From Muribaculaceae bacterium Isolate-037 (Harlan) (GTDB lineage: Bacteria; Bacteroidota; Bacteroidia; Bacteroidales; Muribaculaceae), in assembly GCA_003762615.1 (NCBI GenBank), contig RIAZ01000011.1, forward strand, positions 62,001 through 126,000: 64,000 nt of DNA, in the 5' to 3' direction. Each line of letters begins with the position of its first letter. Position 1 is the stretch's first letter. The notes under the pieces are model-generated. The model worked only from the letters and a program-made list of their open reading frames with translations. It did not search any database and was not told where the DNA came from. Shown here piece by piece: positions 43,163-50,893 of this stretch. A program made the translations under genes and the position numbers.

Positions 43163-44386
43163 CTACTTGTTTTTGTTGTTTTCCCTGCTATTGACCAGAT
43201 AGACAAAGGTGCCATATTTGAGTTTCACTTTGTTCTTGCGGATGGCTTTCGAGATAGCCCCAGTGGTCTGCTGGTAGGCGTTCTGTATGGCCTGCATGCC
43301 CCACTGTGTGAAGTTATTGCCGTAACTGCCGTTGTTAATGCTCATATTGCTGCTCATTGCTCCGGATGCTATGTCCTTGGTGGTCTCACGGAAAGAGGAA
43401 TTGGGCACATAAAGCCCCTCCATGCCGTCGGTGTCGTAGAGTGTCAGGCTCACCTTCAGGAGTTCGTCATCCACCATAAGGCTTTTGACCGTGCCTTTCA
43501 CACGCTGCTGCCCAAATCCACTCATAGTGGCGTACATGTACGATCCCTTGGCAAGGACAACACCGTTTATCTCCACCTCGTCGAGCAGACGCAGCCTTAC
43601 ACGCGAACCGTCAACGGCTTTCACATCCTCGTCGATAATCGCTTTGATAAGGTTCGGCTCAGGCTCATTCTCCGCAAGGGTATTGAAATAGGCGGAGTTA
43701 GGCTTCTTGGCCTTTACCACGGATTGTGTGGCGGCATCTTCGGGTGGTTGCGTGACGGCATCCTCGTTTTCCGTCACATTGCCTGTTGTCTTGGGTGTTT
43801 CCTCGGCAGGTACCTGGGGTTCCTTTACATCCTCAAGCCCTTTCTGTCCGTTCAGGCGTGCTTCCGCCAAAGCCTTGTTCAGTTCGTCGAGGGCTTCCTG
43901 CTGGCGTTGTGCGCCACGTCGGAGACGTTCATCCTCGCTCATCGGCTCGGCAAGGGAGTCGTTTGCCATCTCCATGCCGCGCTCACGGCTCTTGTCCAGC
44001 CGGGACTGCATCTCCTGCAGACGGCGTTCTGCCTCTTCATCGAGCATGGCAAGGTCTTGTTCCGTGTACTTGGAATCGTATGCTTCCGTATCGCCACCGC
44101 GTTCACGGTCGATGTTCTCCACGGCCGAATAGTCCTGGATCTTGCCGTATGACTTGGCCATGTTCTCATACTTGCCGCCAATCTCGTCGGTGCGGAGTTG
44201 CGCCTGCGGCAGTTCCGGATTAAGGTACTCCGTGGTCTGCATGTGGGACGGTTTTTCCGCCAGTTCCACATCGAATACGTCAAAAATGAGGTACCCGGCA
44301 ATCAGCAGTAAGGGATAAAGGATAGCCGGCAGCCTGTATTTAGGCGCACGCCAGTCAATCCTGCTTGTAAGTTCTTTCAGCGTCAT
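43163..44386 (-). CDS. traM: Conjugative transposon protein TraM (VirB10-like)
   Basis: 407 residues. One membrane helix (YRLPAILYPLLLIAGYLIFDVF, about 18-40), a long hydrophilic coiled-coil linker (about 100-200, EEAERRLQEMQSRLDKSRERG...) and a C-terminal beta domain (VKAVDGSRVRLRLLDEVEINGVVLAKGSYMYATMSGFGQQRVKGTV) as in TraM/VirB10. It spans the periplasm and links inner-membrane ATPases to the outer core. It overlaps the traL-like gene by 32 bases. Confidence 0.88.
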   Translation of the reverse strand: MTLKELTSRIDWRAPKYRLPAILYPLLLIAGYLIFDVFDVELAEKPSHMQTTEYLNPELPQAQLRTDEIGGKYENMAKSYGKIQDYSAVENIDRERGGDTEAYDSKYTEQDLAMLDEEAERRLQEMQSRLDKSRERGMEMANDSLAEPMSEDERLRRGAQRQQEALDELNKALAEARLNGQKGLEDVKEPQVPAEETPKTTGNVTENEDAVTQPPEDAATQSVVKAKKPNSAYFNTLAENEPEPNLIKAIIDEDVKAVDGSRVRLRLLDEVEINGVVLAKGSYMYATMSGFGQQRVKGTVKSLMVDDELLKVSLTLYDTDGMEGLYVPNSSFRETTKDIASGAMSSNMSINNGSYGNNFTQWGMQAIQNAYQQTTGAISKAIRKNKVKLKYGTFVYLVNSRENNKNK

Positions 44387-44726
44387 TGCTCTCTATATTT
44401 ATGATTTGTTTGTTACGTTTCTGTCTCAACAGCTCCTCCTGATGTTGTGTCGCCGTGACCGTCTGCTCGGTTTTCGGACGGTTGTATATCTGTACCATGC
44501 GGCAGATATTCAGCGTCAGGCATCCGATGACGATGCCGAATACCAGCGTGAGGAACACTTTGGGGTATTTGCAAGCGAAGCATTGCGCATATCCGGCGGC
44601 CTTGTCAATTTTCAGAAACTTGGCCCATTTCCGACCGGCACTGACCTCCTTCTCGTATCTTTCGGCATACTTGGGGTCGTTCTTGTCCGGCATCTTCTCT
44701 CCGAGTATCAGTTTCTTCCATCCCAT
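44355..44726 (-). CDS. traL: TraL-like inner-membrane protein
   Basis: 123 residues from ATG 44726 (MGWKKLILGEKMPDKND), 2 bases after the traK stop. One membrane helix (KVFLTLVFGIVIGCLTLNICRMV) and hydrophilic ends. The identity rests on position between traK and traM, where Bacteroidetes conjugative transposons carry traL, and on size; sequence evidence is weak. Confidence 0.65.
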   Translation of the reverse strand: MGWKKLILGEKMPDKNDPKYAERYEKEVSAGRKWAKFLKIDKAAGYAQCFACKYPKVFLTLVFGIVIGCLTLNICRMVQIYNRPKTEQTVTATQHQEELLRQKRNKQIINIESNDAERTYKQD

Positions 44727-44728
44727 AA

Positions 44729-45343
44729 TCAATAGCTGTTTTTGGTTTTCTGTTCAATATCTTTGTTCAGCAGGGTGCGCCAGTTCACGATAAGCAGCCC
44801 ATGGGGGTTGTTGTCGGTGCGCGGCACTCGTTTCAGTTGCCCGGAGGTCACCAGTTCTCGGGTAAGGATGGAGGTACGGCGTTCTATGCGCTGTCTGCCA
44901 TAGTAGGTGAACTCCATCTTCTCCTTGTTGAAGTTGATGCTGTCACAGAATATCGAGCATACCGCCGAGGTGCCCATGATGTTGTTGTAAAATCCTTTTT
45001 CCTTGAGGGTGTTATACTGGGCAAGTCCCGTTTCATCCACAAGGTACATCGCCTTGTCAAGCGTGTATTTGATGTATTTGTCGTCCGGGGCCAGGGTGAA
45101 GAAGTAATGATGATACATCTCCACATGGCTCTTGGCTTCCACATCGAGGGTCTCGTCCATCGTGGTGCGTTGCACGAGGATGGGCACATTGCCGTCCAAC
45201 ACATAGATTTTCTGCTGGGCATCCACTACCATTGAGCGGGCTGTCCAGATGCTCGACAGGCTGATAACAACGCAACCTGCCAGAAACAGGGCGCAGATTA
45301 TCATCACGAGCTTGATCTTGTTCTCTAAATTTTTAATGACCAT
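44729..45343 (-). CDS. traK: Conjugative transposon protein TraK (VirB8-like)
   Basis: 204 residues. One N-terminal membrane helix (LVMIICALFLAGCVVISLSSIW), then a periplasmic domain with RTTMDETLDVEAKSHVEMYHHYFFTLAPDD, matching TraK of Bacteroidetes conjugative transposons; the fold is like VirB8 (NTF2-like). It nucleates channel assembly. It is 41 bases downstream of traJ. Confidence 0.88.
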   Translation of the reverse strand: MVIKNLENKIKLVMIICALFLAGCVVISLSSIWTARSMVVDAQQKIYVLDGNVPILVQRTTMDETLDVEAKSHVEMYHHYFFTLAPDDKYIKYTLDKAMYLVDETGLAQYNTLKEKGFYNNIMGTSAVCSIFCDSINFNKEKMEFTYYGRQRIERRTSILTRELVTSGQLKRVPRTDNNPHGLLIVNWRTLLNKDIEQKTKNSY

Positions 45344-45384
45344 TGTTTTGCTTATTTGATTGGTTTCCTATACCTTATTATATA

Positions 45385-46515
45385 TTATCGCATCATGGAT
45401 GAAATCGCGCCGGTCGTTGACATCTTCGCCTGCTGTGCCACACCCTCGCCGAAGTTTCTCGTACTGAAAGCCGTGTCTCCTTCGGGAATCATCCATGCCG
45501 CCAAGTCAGGCACAAGATTCAGGCATTTCAAAGCAACGATGCTTGCAGCCATCAGATAGCCTGCCGAGAAGAAGGAGTTTTGCAGGTAGGCTGCCATCGT
45601 CGCCTCGTTCTGGGTAATGGCGGTCAGGTTCTCCACCTGTATGCAAAGCACAATATCAAATAGCAACAGCACATAAAACCCAACGAAGTACAACATGGCT
45701 CCATAGAAATGCACCGTCAGATAACGTATCATCCATTTCGCCCAGGCTCCTTCCCATTTGGGCAAGAGTGAAAACGCCCACTGTATCGGACCGAAAATTG
45801 TGAGCATACCGAGCAGGATTTGCTGGCAATAGATGGTTGCCCACCAGCCTATTCTAAAGACAATCAACGCAATAACCATCACGATTTTGTCTATGCAGAC
45901 CACCGCACCGGAGGTCAGTGAAGTAAACCATAACTTGCTGGCATCCTTCTCCATGTTGGTAACTTCATCGACACCGGTCTGTTCCATGGTCGATTCTATC
46001 AGTGCGGGATCCATCGTACCGGCACGGGCCACATCCGCCTGTGCCTGCAAGCTTGTATAGAGTGTGTCACGGACGAAAATGAGCTGCTGCACTTCCTCGA
46101 ACTTATCCCCGATCTGGGCGGCTTCCGCCTGATACAGGTCATGGGTGTAGGAGCCTATGGCATTGGGGATGTACGAGAGGAAGTCAAGCACACACCAGCT
46201 GCTGCCGCTGTTGTGCATCCCGGTGTCCGCAGGAGGATACCACCATGTCATCACGATGGCCACCGCCAAGGGACGGAACAGTTTCATCACATCGAGCGGT
46301 TCGTTTTTTACCATCATCTTATAAGCCATGCCAGCCGCCATCACGATGGCAAAGAGTGCAGCCAGTGCCATGCACATCTGAAGAATCCACCAAAAAGGAC
46401 CTTGTGACCCTGTGAACGTGGCATCGCACAGGAACTCGTTGGTCTGGAAAATCACATCATCCACCTCTTCCTCAAGCAGGTTGATGCCAAAGTCGCTAAG
46501 AATATTGTCTGCCAT
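45385..46515 (-). CDS. traJ: Conjugative transposon protein TraJ (VirB6/TrbL-like)
   Basis: 376 residues, polytopic: hydrophobic helices around 35-65, 80-95, 205-225, 230-255, 265-290 and 320-345. Sequences such as LWFTSLTSGAVVCIDKIVMVIALIVFRIGWWATIYCQQILLGMLTIFGPIQWAFSLLPKW match TraJ. It forms part of the inner-membrane pore for DNA. Neighbours on both sides are tra genes. Confidence 0.88.
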   Translation of the reverse strand: MADNILSDFGINLLEEEVDDVIFQTNEFLCDATFTGSQGPFWWILQMCMALAALFAIVMAAGMAYKMMVKNEPLDVMKLFRPLAVAIVMTWWYPPADTGMHNSGSSWCVLDFLSYIPNAIGSYTHDLYQAEAAQIGDKFEEVQQLIFVRDTLYTSLQAQADVARAGTMDPALIESTMEQTGVDEVTNMEKDASKLWFTSLTSGAVVCIDKIVMVIALIVFRIGWWATIYCQQILLGMLTIFGPIQWAFSLLPKWEGAWAKWMIRYLTVHFYGAMLYFVGFYVLLLFDIVLCIQVENLTAITQNEATMAAYLQNSFFSAGYLMAASIVALKCLNLVPDLAAWMIPEGDTAFSTRNFGEGVAQQAKMSTTGAISSMMR

Positions 46516-46558
46516 TGAATGTTGTTTATTAGTTATTTATTTCAGAATCTGTCTGTTT

Positions 46559-47290
46559 CTATGGTTGATTGACACAGTTTCCCATCGCACTCCAGCACGC
46601 ATCGCGCCACCGGGCCAGTGCTTCCGCCGCATACACGGCATTCTTGTTTTCCCTTTCATAGCCTGATGCCAGCAGCGAGGCGGTCGTCTTGCTGTTAGAC
46701 AGATAGACGAGATAGCGTACCAGTTCCTCGTTCTTGCGCGACACGTCGGCATAGATGCTCAGATACTGTTTCTTGCGCTGCGAGTTGGGCATATAGGCTT
46801 CCTGCGTCGCTTTGATGGCCGATTTGAACACGTTATAGTATTCCTTCCACACCGTCTGCTGTCCGGGAGTGCCACCCAGTTGCAGGATGCGGTCGATATT
46901 CTTTTTGAAATCCGCCATCTTGGAGTTGAGCTTGTCACCCTCCGCCAGCCATGCGACATCCAGTGCGCCGCCTGTACGGTCAGCCACGTTCAACGCCTCT
47001 ATCTCGGCACGTTTAGTCATAGCGGAGTCTAGTTTCTCCGCATCATCCACCTGCCAGTAACCTGCAATCCCCACCGTCGTGCGGAACGACAGCTTGTTTT
47101 TCGCAGCAGCGGTTTTCCTGTAGTTGCTGTGCAGCAAGGTGTAGTACAAGTCCGGAGTAAGGGAGCCGGAACCGATCTCCGCCACGGTAAACTGGTTCTG
47201 TTTGGCGGCATCATGGTTGTAGGTCACGTTCTGTGCGGTGGCCGAAACCATGCACAGTCCTGTCATCAGATAGAGTATCAGCCGTTTCAT
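46559..47290 (-). CDS. Periplasmic conjugation protein, DUF5045-like
   Basis: 243 residues with signal peptide (MKRLILYLMTGLCMVSATAQ), helical mature part (FTVAEIGSGSLTPDLYYTLLHSNYRKTAAAKNKLSFRT) and C-terminal ALARWRDACWSAMGNCVNQP. It overlaps the preceding gene by 4 bases. Its place before traJ corresponds to the TraI/VirB5 slot. The ending with a basic Arg-Trp motif recalls the two upstream secreted proteins (FGRWRQSG, FARWMNRAG). Confidence 0.62.
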   Translation of the reverse strand: MKRLILYLMTGLCMVSATAQNVTYNHDAAKQNQFTVAEIGSGSLTPDLYYTLLHSNYRKTAAAKNKLSFRTTVGIAGYWQVDDAEKLDSAMTKRAEIEALNVADRTGGALDVAWLAEGDKLNSKMADFKKNIDRILQLGGTPGQQTVWKEYYNVFKSAIKATQEAYMPNSQRKKQYLSIYADVSRKNEELVRYLVYLSNSKTTASLLASGYERENKNAVYAAEALARWRDACWSAMGNCVNQP

Positions 47291-48027
47291 TTCTTGTTTC
47301 TATATGGGTTAAGCCCGCTCTGCCGCCATCGTCCGAAAGCATCCTCGATGATAAGCGACCGTGAACGGGGTGTGTAAATACTTTCTTTCCAATAGCCTAT
47401 CCGCACCTGGATATACCTCCATGTGTCGAAATAGGCGGCATTGAGCAGTTTCTTGATGTTATCAAGACTGGTGTTGATGTTCTCCAACACAAGCATGAGA
47501 TCGGATGTCGAACAGGCGGCGGCTCCGGTAGCATACAGCACCAGGTCGCTGACCGAGCGGTACAGGCTCTTTCCTTCGGCCGAGATGCGGTCGATGCACC
47601 TGAGACTTATCCGGATAATGATGGTGTCCTGAAGGGCGAGTTTGTTACGCTTCAGCACCTTGGAGTTGTAATCACTCAGCAATTTCTTGTAGTCACCGAT
47701 GCGGTCGCTGACCGTCTGGTAGGTGGAATACACGTTCATGGAGGTTCGCAACGACTGGTACAGCACGTCTATCACATCGAAAGCCCTGGTATATTTGTCA
47801 AGGTCGAAGTTCAGCACCTTGTAGTCTTCTGCGGCCTTCGCGCTGTACTCATGCAGGAGGTTGTTGCTCTGCTCCAGTGTGGCACGGGCAAGAAGCAGGC
47901 TGCGCTGGTTCTTGTGGTCTGAGATATAAGCTTCCACCGAGCCTACATCAAAACCGAACTGCGCCTTGGCAATGACCGGCATGGCCAGCATCAGCAGCGT
48001 CATCAATATGTGGATAGGTGTTCTCAT
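47287..48027 (-). CDS. Periplasmic conjugation protein, VirB5/TraI-like
   Basis: 246 residues. Signal peptide MRTPIHILMTLLMLAMPVIAKA, then helices (QFGFDVGSVEAYISDHKNQRSLLLARATLEQSNNLLHEYSAKA...), resembling the helix-rich VirB5 tip proteins and the partial protein at 1-587. The C-terminus ends RSLIIEDAFGRWRQSGLNPYRNKK, similar to the end of the 48024 protein (RTLLDESFARWMNRAGSRNYK). Overlaps of 4 bases with both neighbours show tight co-expression. Confidence 0.6.
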   Translation of the reverse strand: MRTPIHILMTLLMLAMPVIAKAQFGFDVGSVEAYISDHKNQRSLLLARATLEQSNNLLHEYSAKAAEDYKVLNFDLDKYTRAFDVIDVLYQSLRTSMNVYSTYQTVSDRIGDYKKLLSDYNSKVLKRNKLALQDTIIIRISLRCIDRISAEGKSLYRSVSDLVLYATGAAACSTSDLMLVLENINTSLDNIKKLLNAAYFDTWRYIQVRIGYWKESIYTPRSRSLIIEDAFGRWRQSGLNPYRNKK

Positions 48028-50558
48028 TCTGTCGTTTCTTCCATAGGTTTGTAATTTCTACTTCCGGCCCTGTTCATCCATCGGGCAAAACTCTCGTCAA
48101 GCAGCGTGCGTCTGCGTCCTTGCTCGTCATTGACATAAGGAGCGGCCTTTTTCAACACATCAATGATAGACAGTTTATAGTGCATCATCTTCTCCAGACA
48201 TACGAGGTCGGCATAGATGCGTGTCAGGCGGCTATCCACATCACGCGCAATCTCCAACCGGTCCGACGACCACAGCAGGTGGTAGGTGTCCGTGCTGTTG
48301 TCCTGTTCCATCGGATCGTTCTTGATGTATTCGGTGCTGATTGTGCAGGACGGATAATCCCTTGCAATCTCTGAGATGCGGTTGTTCACGGCGGCGGCAT
48401 TCTCCCGGTCGCTCTTGTTCGGGTCGAGTTGCATCACATCCACGACCTGGGTGTTGCTGTAATCCGCCGTCAGTGTCCATTCTATCTGCATGATGGCCCT
48501 GTGTATCTTGATGCCGAGGAAATATTTCGGTTTGCGGGCGATGCTCAGCGTCGCCTTGAACGTGATGACGGCATCCATGCTCCCGGAAGTGGCGGTACGC
48601 ACGTAGCTGTAGCCCTCCCAGTGTTCCTCTCCCTGCCAGGTGAGGTCGAAAGCGGTCTTGCAGTCATTCATGATGGCTGGGATGCGGTAATAGTCATCAG
48701 TAGGCACTTCCTCGCCGCCGGCAGCATCCTCACGCGCTGCCCGCAGGTCAGCAAGCTGTTTCCTGACACTTTCCTGTTCCCTTGTCAGCTCATCTATCCG
48801 GGTCTTGTTGGCATTGTACCGCTGGCGGAGCACGGCCGCTTCCTCCACTGTAGCTGTGGAAATCTGCTTTATCAGCGTCCTGTTCTCGCTGTTGAGCACA
48901 TCTATCTGGGTCTGAAGCTCCGCTATGCGGTTGTTGTATTCTGTCTCAAGGCGGTCAAACTCCGACATGTCAAGATTGTTGTCAGTCAGCGTGGTCTGCA
49001 TGGCGCACTCCTTGGAATGGGCGTTTAGTGAACCGCCGCAACTGCGGCATTTATACTGGGTACTTCCCTGTGATATGGTAAATCCGTCATGGCAGGTCAC
49101 GGAGATAATCACGCTCTCCGTGCCTTTCATCTTGGCTTCATCGGTCGCCTGGTAATAGTTACGGGCATCCGAACCGATGTAATAGACGAATCCCTCTTCA
49201 TTGTCATTGTACTCCGACAGCCGTGCCTGCATCTGTCTTTGGAAGATACCCAGATCCATGGAATAGGAATCAAAGACATCCTCATAGACCTCTTCTGTCC
49301 GGTTCCAGCTTTTGGTGGCGCGGATGGAATAGGCATAGGCTTTGGCGTACTGTTTGTTCTTCTTTGACAGGATATAGGCGTATCGGGAATAGGACAGGTT
49401 ATAAAGGTACCCGTCTCCAGATGCGTTCAACTGCTTCACCTTCGCCCTCGACCATCCGGCATAACTCTCCGAATTGGAGAGTATCTGCTCCGTCTGTGCC
49501 GACGAGGGATAGAAATTCGCGTCGGTCGTGTTATAACGTGTCCAGGCACCGCCGTAGAGGATGCTGTTGTCATCGGTGGGAGGCATATAGTCACAGAGTA
49601 TCTCGCTGCCGCTGTCCCGGCGGTAGATGTACCACCGCTGGGTGTAATACTGTCCCATAGTCTCACGGAGATAGTCGGTCATCCATGAAGTCATGTTGTA
49701 ACTGTCTATATTGAAAAGTCGGGAGACATTCTCCGGTCCGCCGACCATCGAGAGCAAGGTGCCTCCAAGATTTTGCTCAAGGGACTTGTAGAATCCGTAA
49801 CTGCTCTCCGCGGCGTTCACAATCGCCGCCACATTTCCTTTGGCGATGTCATTGAACGAACTGCCGCCGAGCAGGGTCTCCATCATGTTCTCGGTTCCCG
49901 CTCCGGCGATGCTGACTCCCATGTCATACAGGGTGCCAATGTCGGATTCAAGATTCTCCTTGTTGAAATGGTTGGGAATATTGCCGAGGTCATCAAAAAA
50001 ACTCTTCCAGTCCACATTGCCACTGCCGGCAAGGTCAAACAGCGGTTGGAACTGCGGGGCTATCTGCAGGAATACCACATCACGGAACGACAGCGAGCTG
50101 TTGGTGACGATGGACTCGAACTGCATGCAGAGCGTTTCCACCTCATGACAGACCTTGAACAGGTAGCTTCCCCAGTAGAGTGCAGTCTGTGGTGAACGAA
50201 GCATCATGCCGGCGACAGTCCATATCTTCGGCATGATTTTCGCGCTTACCAGTGAATAGATGCGGCGGTAATAATAGTTTTCCGTTGCACTGCTCCAGAT
50301 ACCGAGGTCGGTCAGTGCCTTGCGGTCAAGGTACTTGGACATGAAGATACCGGCTGTGGCGACTTCGGCGGCACTGTAACGGTCAAGTATCTTCCTGACT
50401 TGTTCGCTGTAATACATTTCCGTCGCGGTCTCCGTGCCGAAAGCGGCGGTCATGGCGGCCACCGTTTTCTTATCGTAGTTGACGGAATACCACACCGAGG
50501 CCGCAGCGTCGGACGCTACAGCCAGCAGTACGGTCAATATGAGCAGGAGGCGGTGCAT
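48024..50558 (-). CDS. Large secreted conjugation protein with zinc-ribbon-like motif and coiled coil
   Basis: 844 residues. Signal peptide MHRLLLILTVLLAVASDAAA. A helical N-terminal half without repeats, a Cys cluster YKCRSCGGSLNAHSKEC near 510 (Cys-x2-Cys and a further Cys/His), a coiled coil at about 535-620 (LETEYNNRIAELQTQIDVLNSENRTLIKQIS...), and a C-terminal domain that ends with the TLLDESFARWMNRAG motif shared with the next gene. I do not recognise the family. Position between the VirB4-like ATPase and traJ suggests a pilus or channel component in the periplasm. Confidence 0.6.
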   Translation of the reverse strand: MHRLLLILTVLLAVASDAAASVWYSVNYDKKTVAAMTAAFGTETATEMYYSEQVRKILDRYSAAEVATAGIFMSKYLDRKALTDLGIWSSATENYYYRRIYSLVSAKIMPKIWTVAGMMLRSPQTALYWGSYLFKVCHEVETLCMQFESIVTNSSLSFRDVVFLQIAPQFQPLFDLAGSGNVDWKSFFDDLGNIPNHFNKENLESDIGTLYDMGVSIAGAGTENMMETLLGGSSFNDIAKGNVAAIVNAAESSYGFYKSLEQNLGGTLLSMVGGPENVSRLFNIDSYNMTSWMTDYLRETMGQYYTQRWYIYRRDSGSEILCDYMPPTDDNSILYGGAWTRYNTTDANFYPSSAQTEQILSNSESYAGWSRAKVKQLNASGDGYLYNLSYSRYAYILSKKNKQYAKAYAYSIRATKSWNRTEEVYEDVFDSYSMDLGIFQRQMQARLSEYNDNEEGFVYYIGSDARNYYQATDEAKMKGTESVIISVTCHDGFTISQGSTQYKCRSCGGSLNAHSKECAMQTTLTDNNLDMSEFDRLETEYNNRIAELQTQIDVLNSENRTLIKQISTATVEEAAVLRQRYNANKTRIDELTREQESVRKQLADLRAAREDAAGGEEVPTDDYYRIPAIMNDCKTAFDLTWQGEEHWEGYSYVRTATSGSMDAVITFKATLSIARKPKYFLGIKIHRAIMQIEWTLTADYSNTQVVDVMQLDPNKSDRENAAAVNNRISEIARDYPSCTISTEYIKNDPMEQDNSTDTYHLLWSSDRLEIARDVDSRLTRIYADLVCLEKMMHYKLSIIDVLKKAAPYVNDEQGRRRTLLDESFARWMNRAGSRNYKPMEETTE

Positions 50559-50578
50559 ACTTGTTGACTGGTCGTTTC

Positions 50579-50881
50579 TTATTTCCCTTTCTTCACCGTC
50601 CCCGTCTTGAGGAAACGGTATTTTCCGGAAGTACAGCTCTCGTTGGCGGGTGTGTACTCGACATATCCGCGTGACTGCAATTCCTCACTGGCGGATTTCA
50701 TCGCCGTAACGCTGTAACCGCTGACAAGACTGAGCAATGCGGCCGGATTGATGCTGATCGTTTCCTGGCGGTCACGCTTGTGACGGTAAAGCAGGTAGAA
50801 GAACAGCACGGTGGCTTCCTTGCTGAAATTGTTGTTGTCGCAATCGCGCCAAAATTCCTCGATAAGTTTGTTCTCGTTCAT
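50579..50881 (-). CDS. Small winged-helix-like protein of the tra operon
   Basis: 100 residues, no signal peptide. LIEEFWRDCDNNNFSKEATVLFFYLLYRHKRDRQETISINPAALLSLVSGYSVTAMKSASEELQSRGYVEY has the helix-turn-helix-wing pattern of replication initiator or GntR-like domains. It may be a cytosolic DNA-binding regulator encoded within the operon. It lies 12 bases after traG. Confidence 0.55.
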   Translation of the reverse strand: MNENKLIEEFWRDCDNNNFSKEATVLFFYLLYRHKRDRQETISINPAALLSLVSGYSVTAMKSASEELQSRGYVEYTPANESCTSGKYRFLKTGTVKKGK

Positions 50882-50893
50882 AATGAATGTTTT

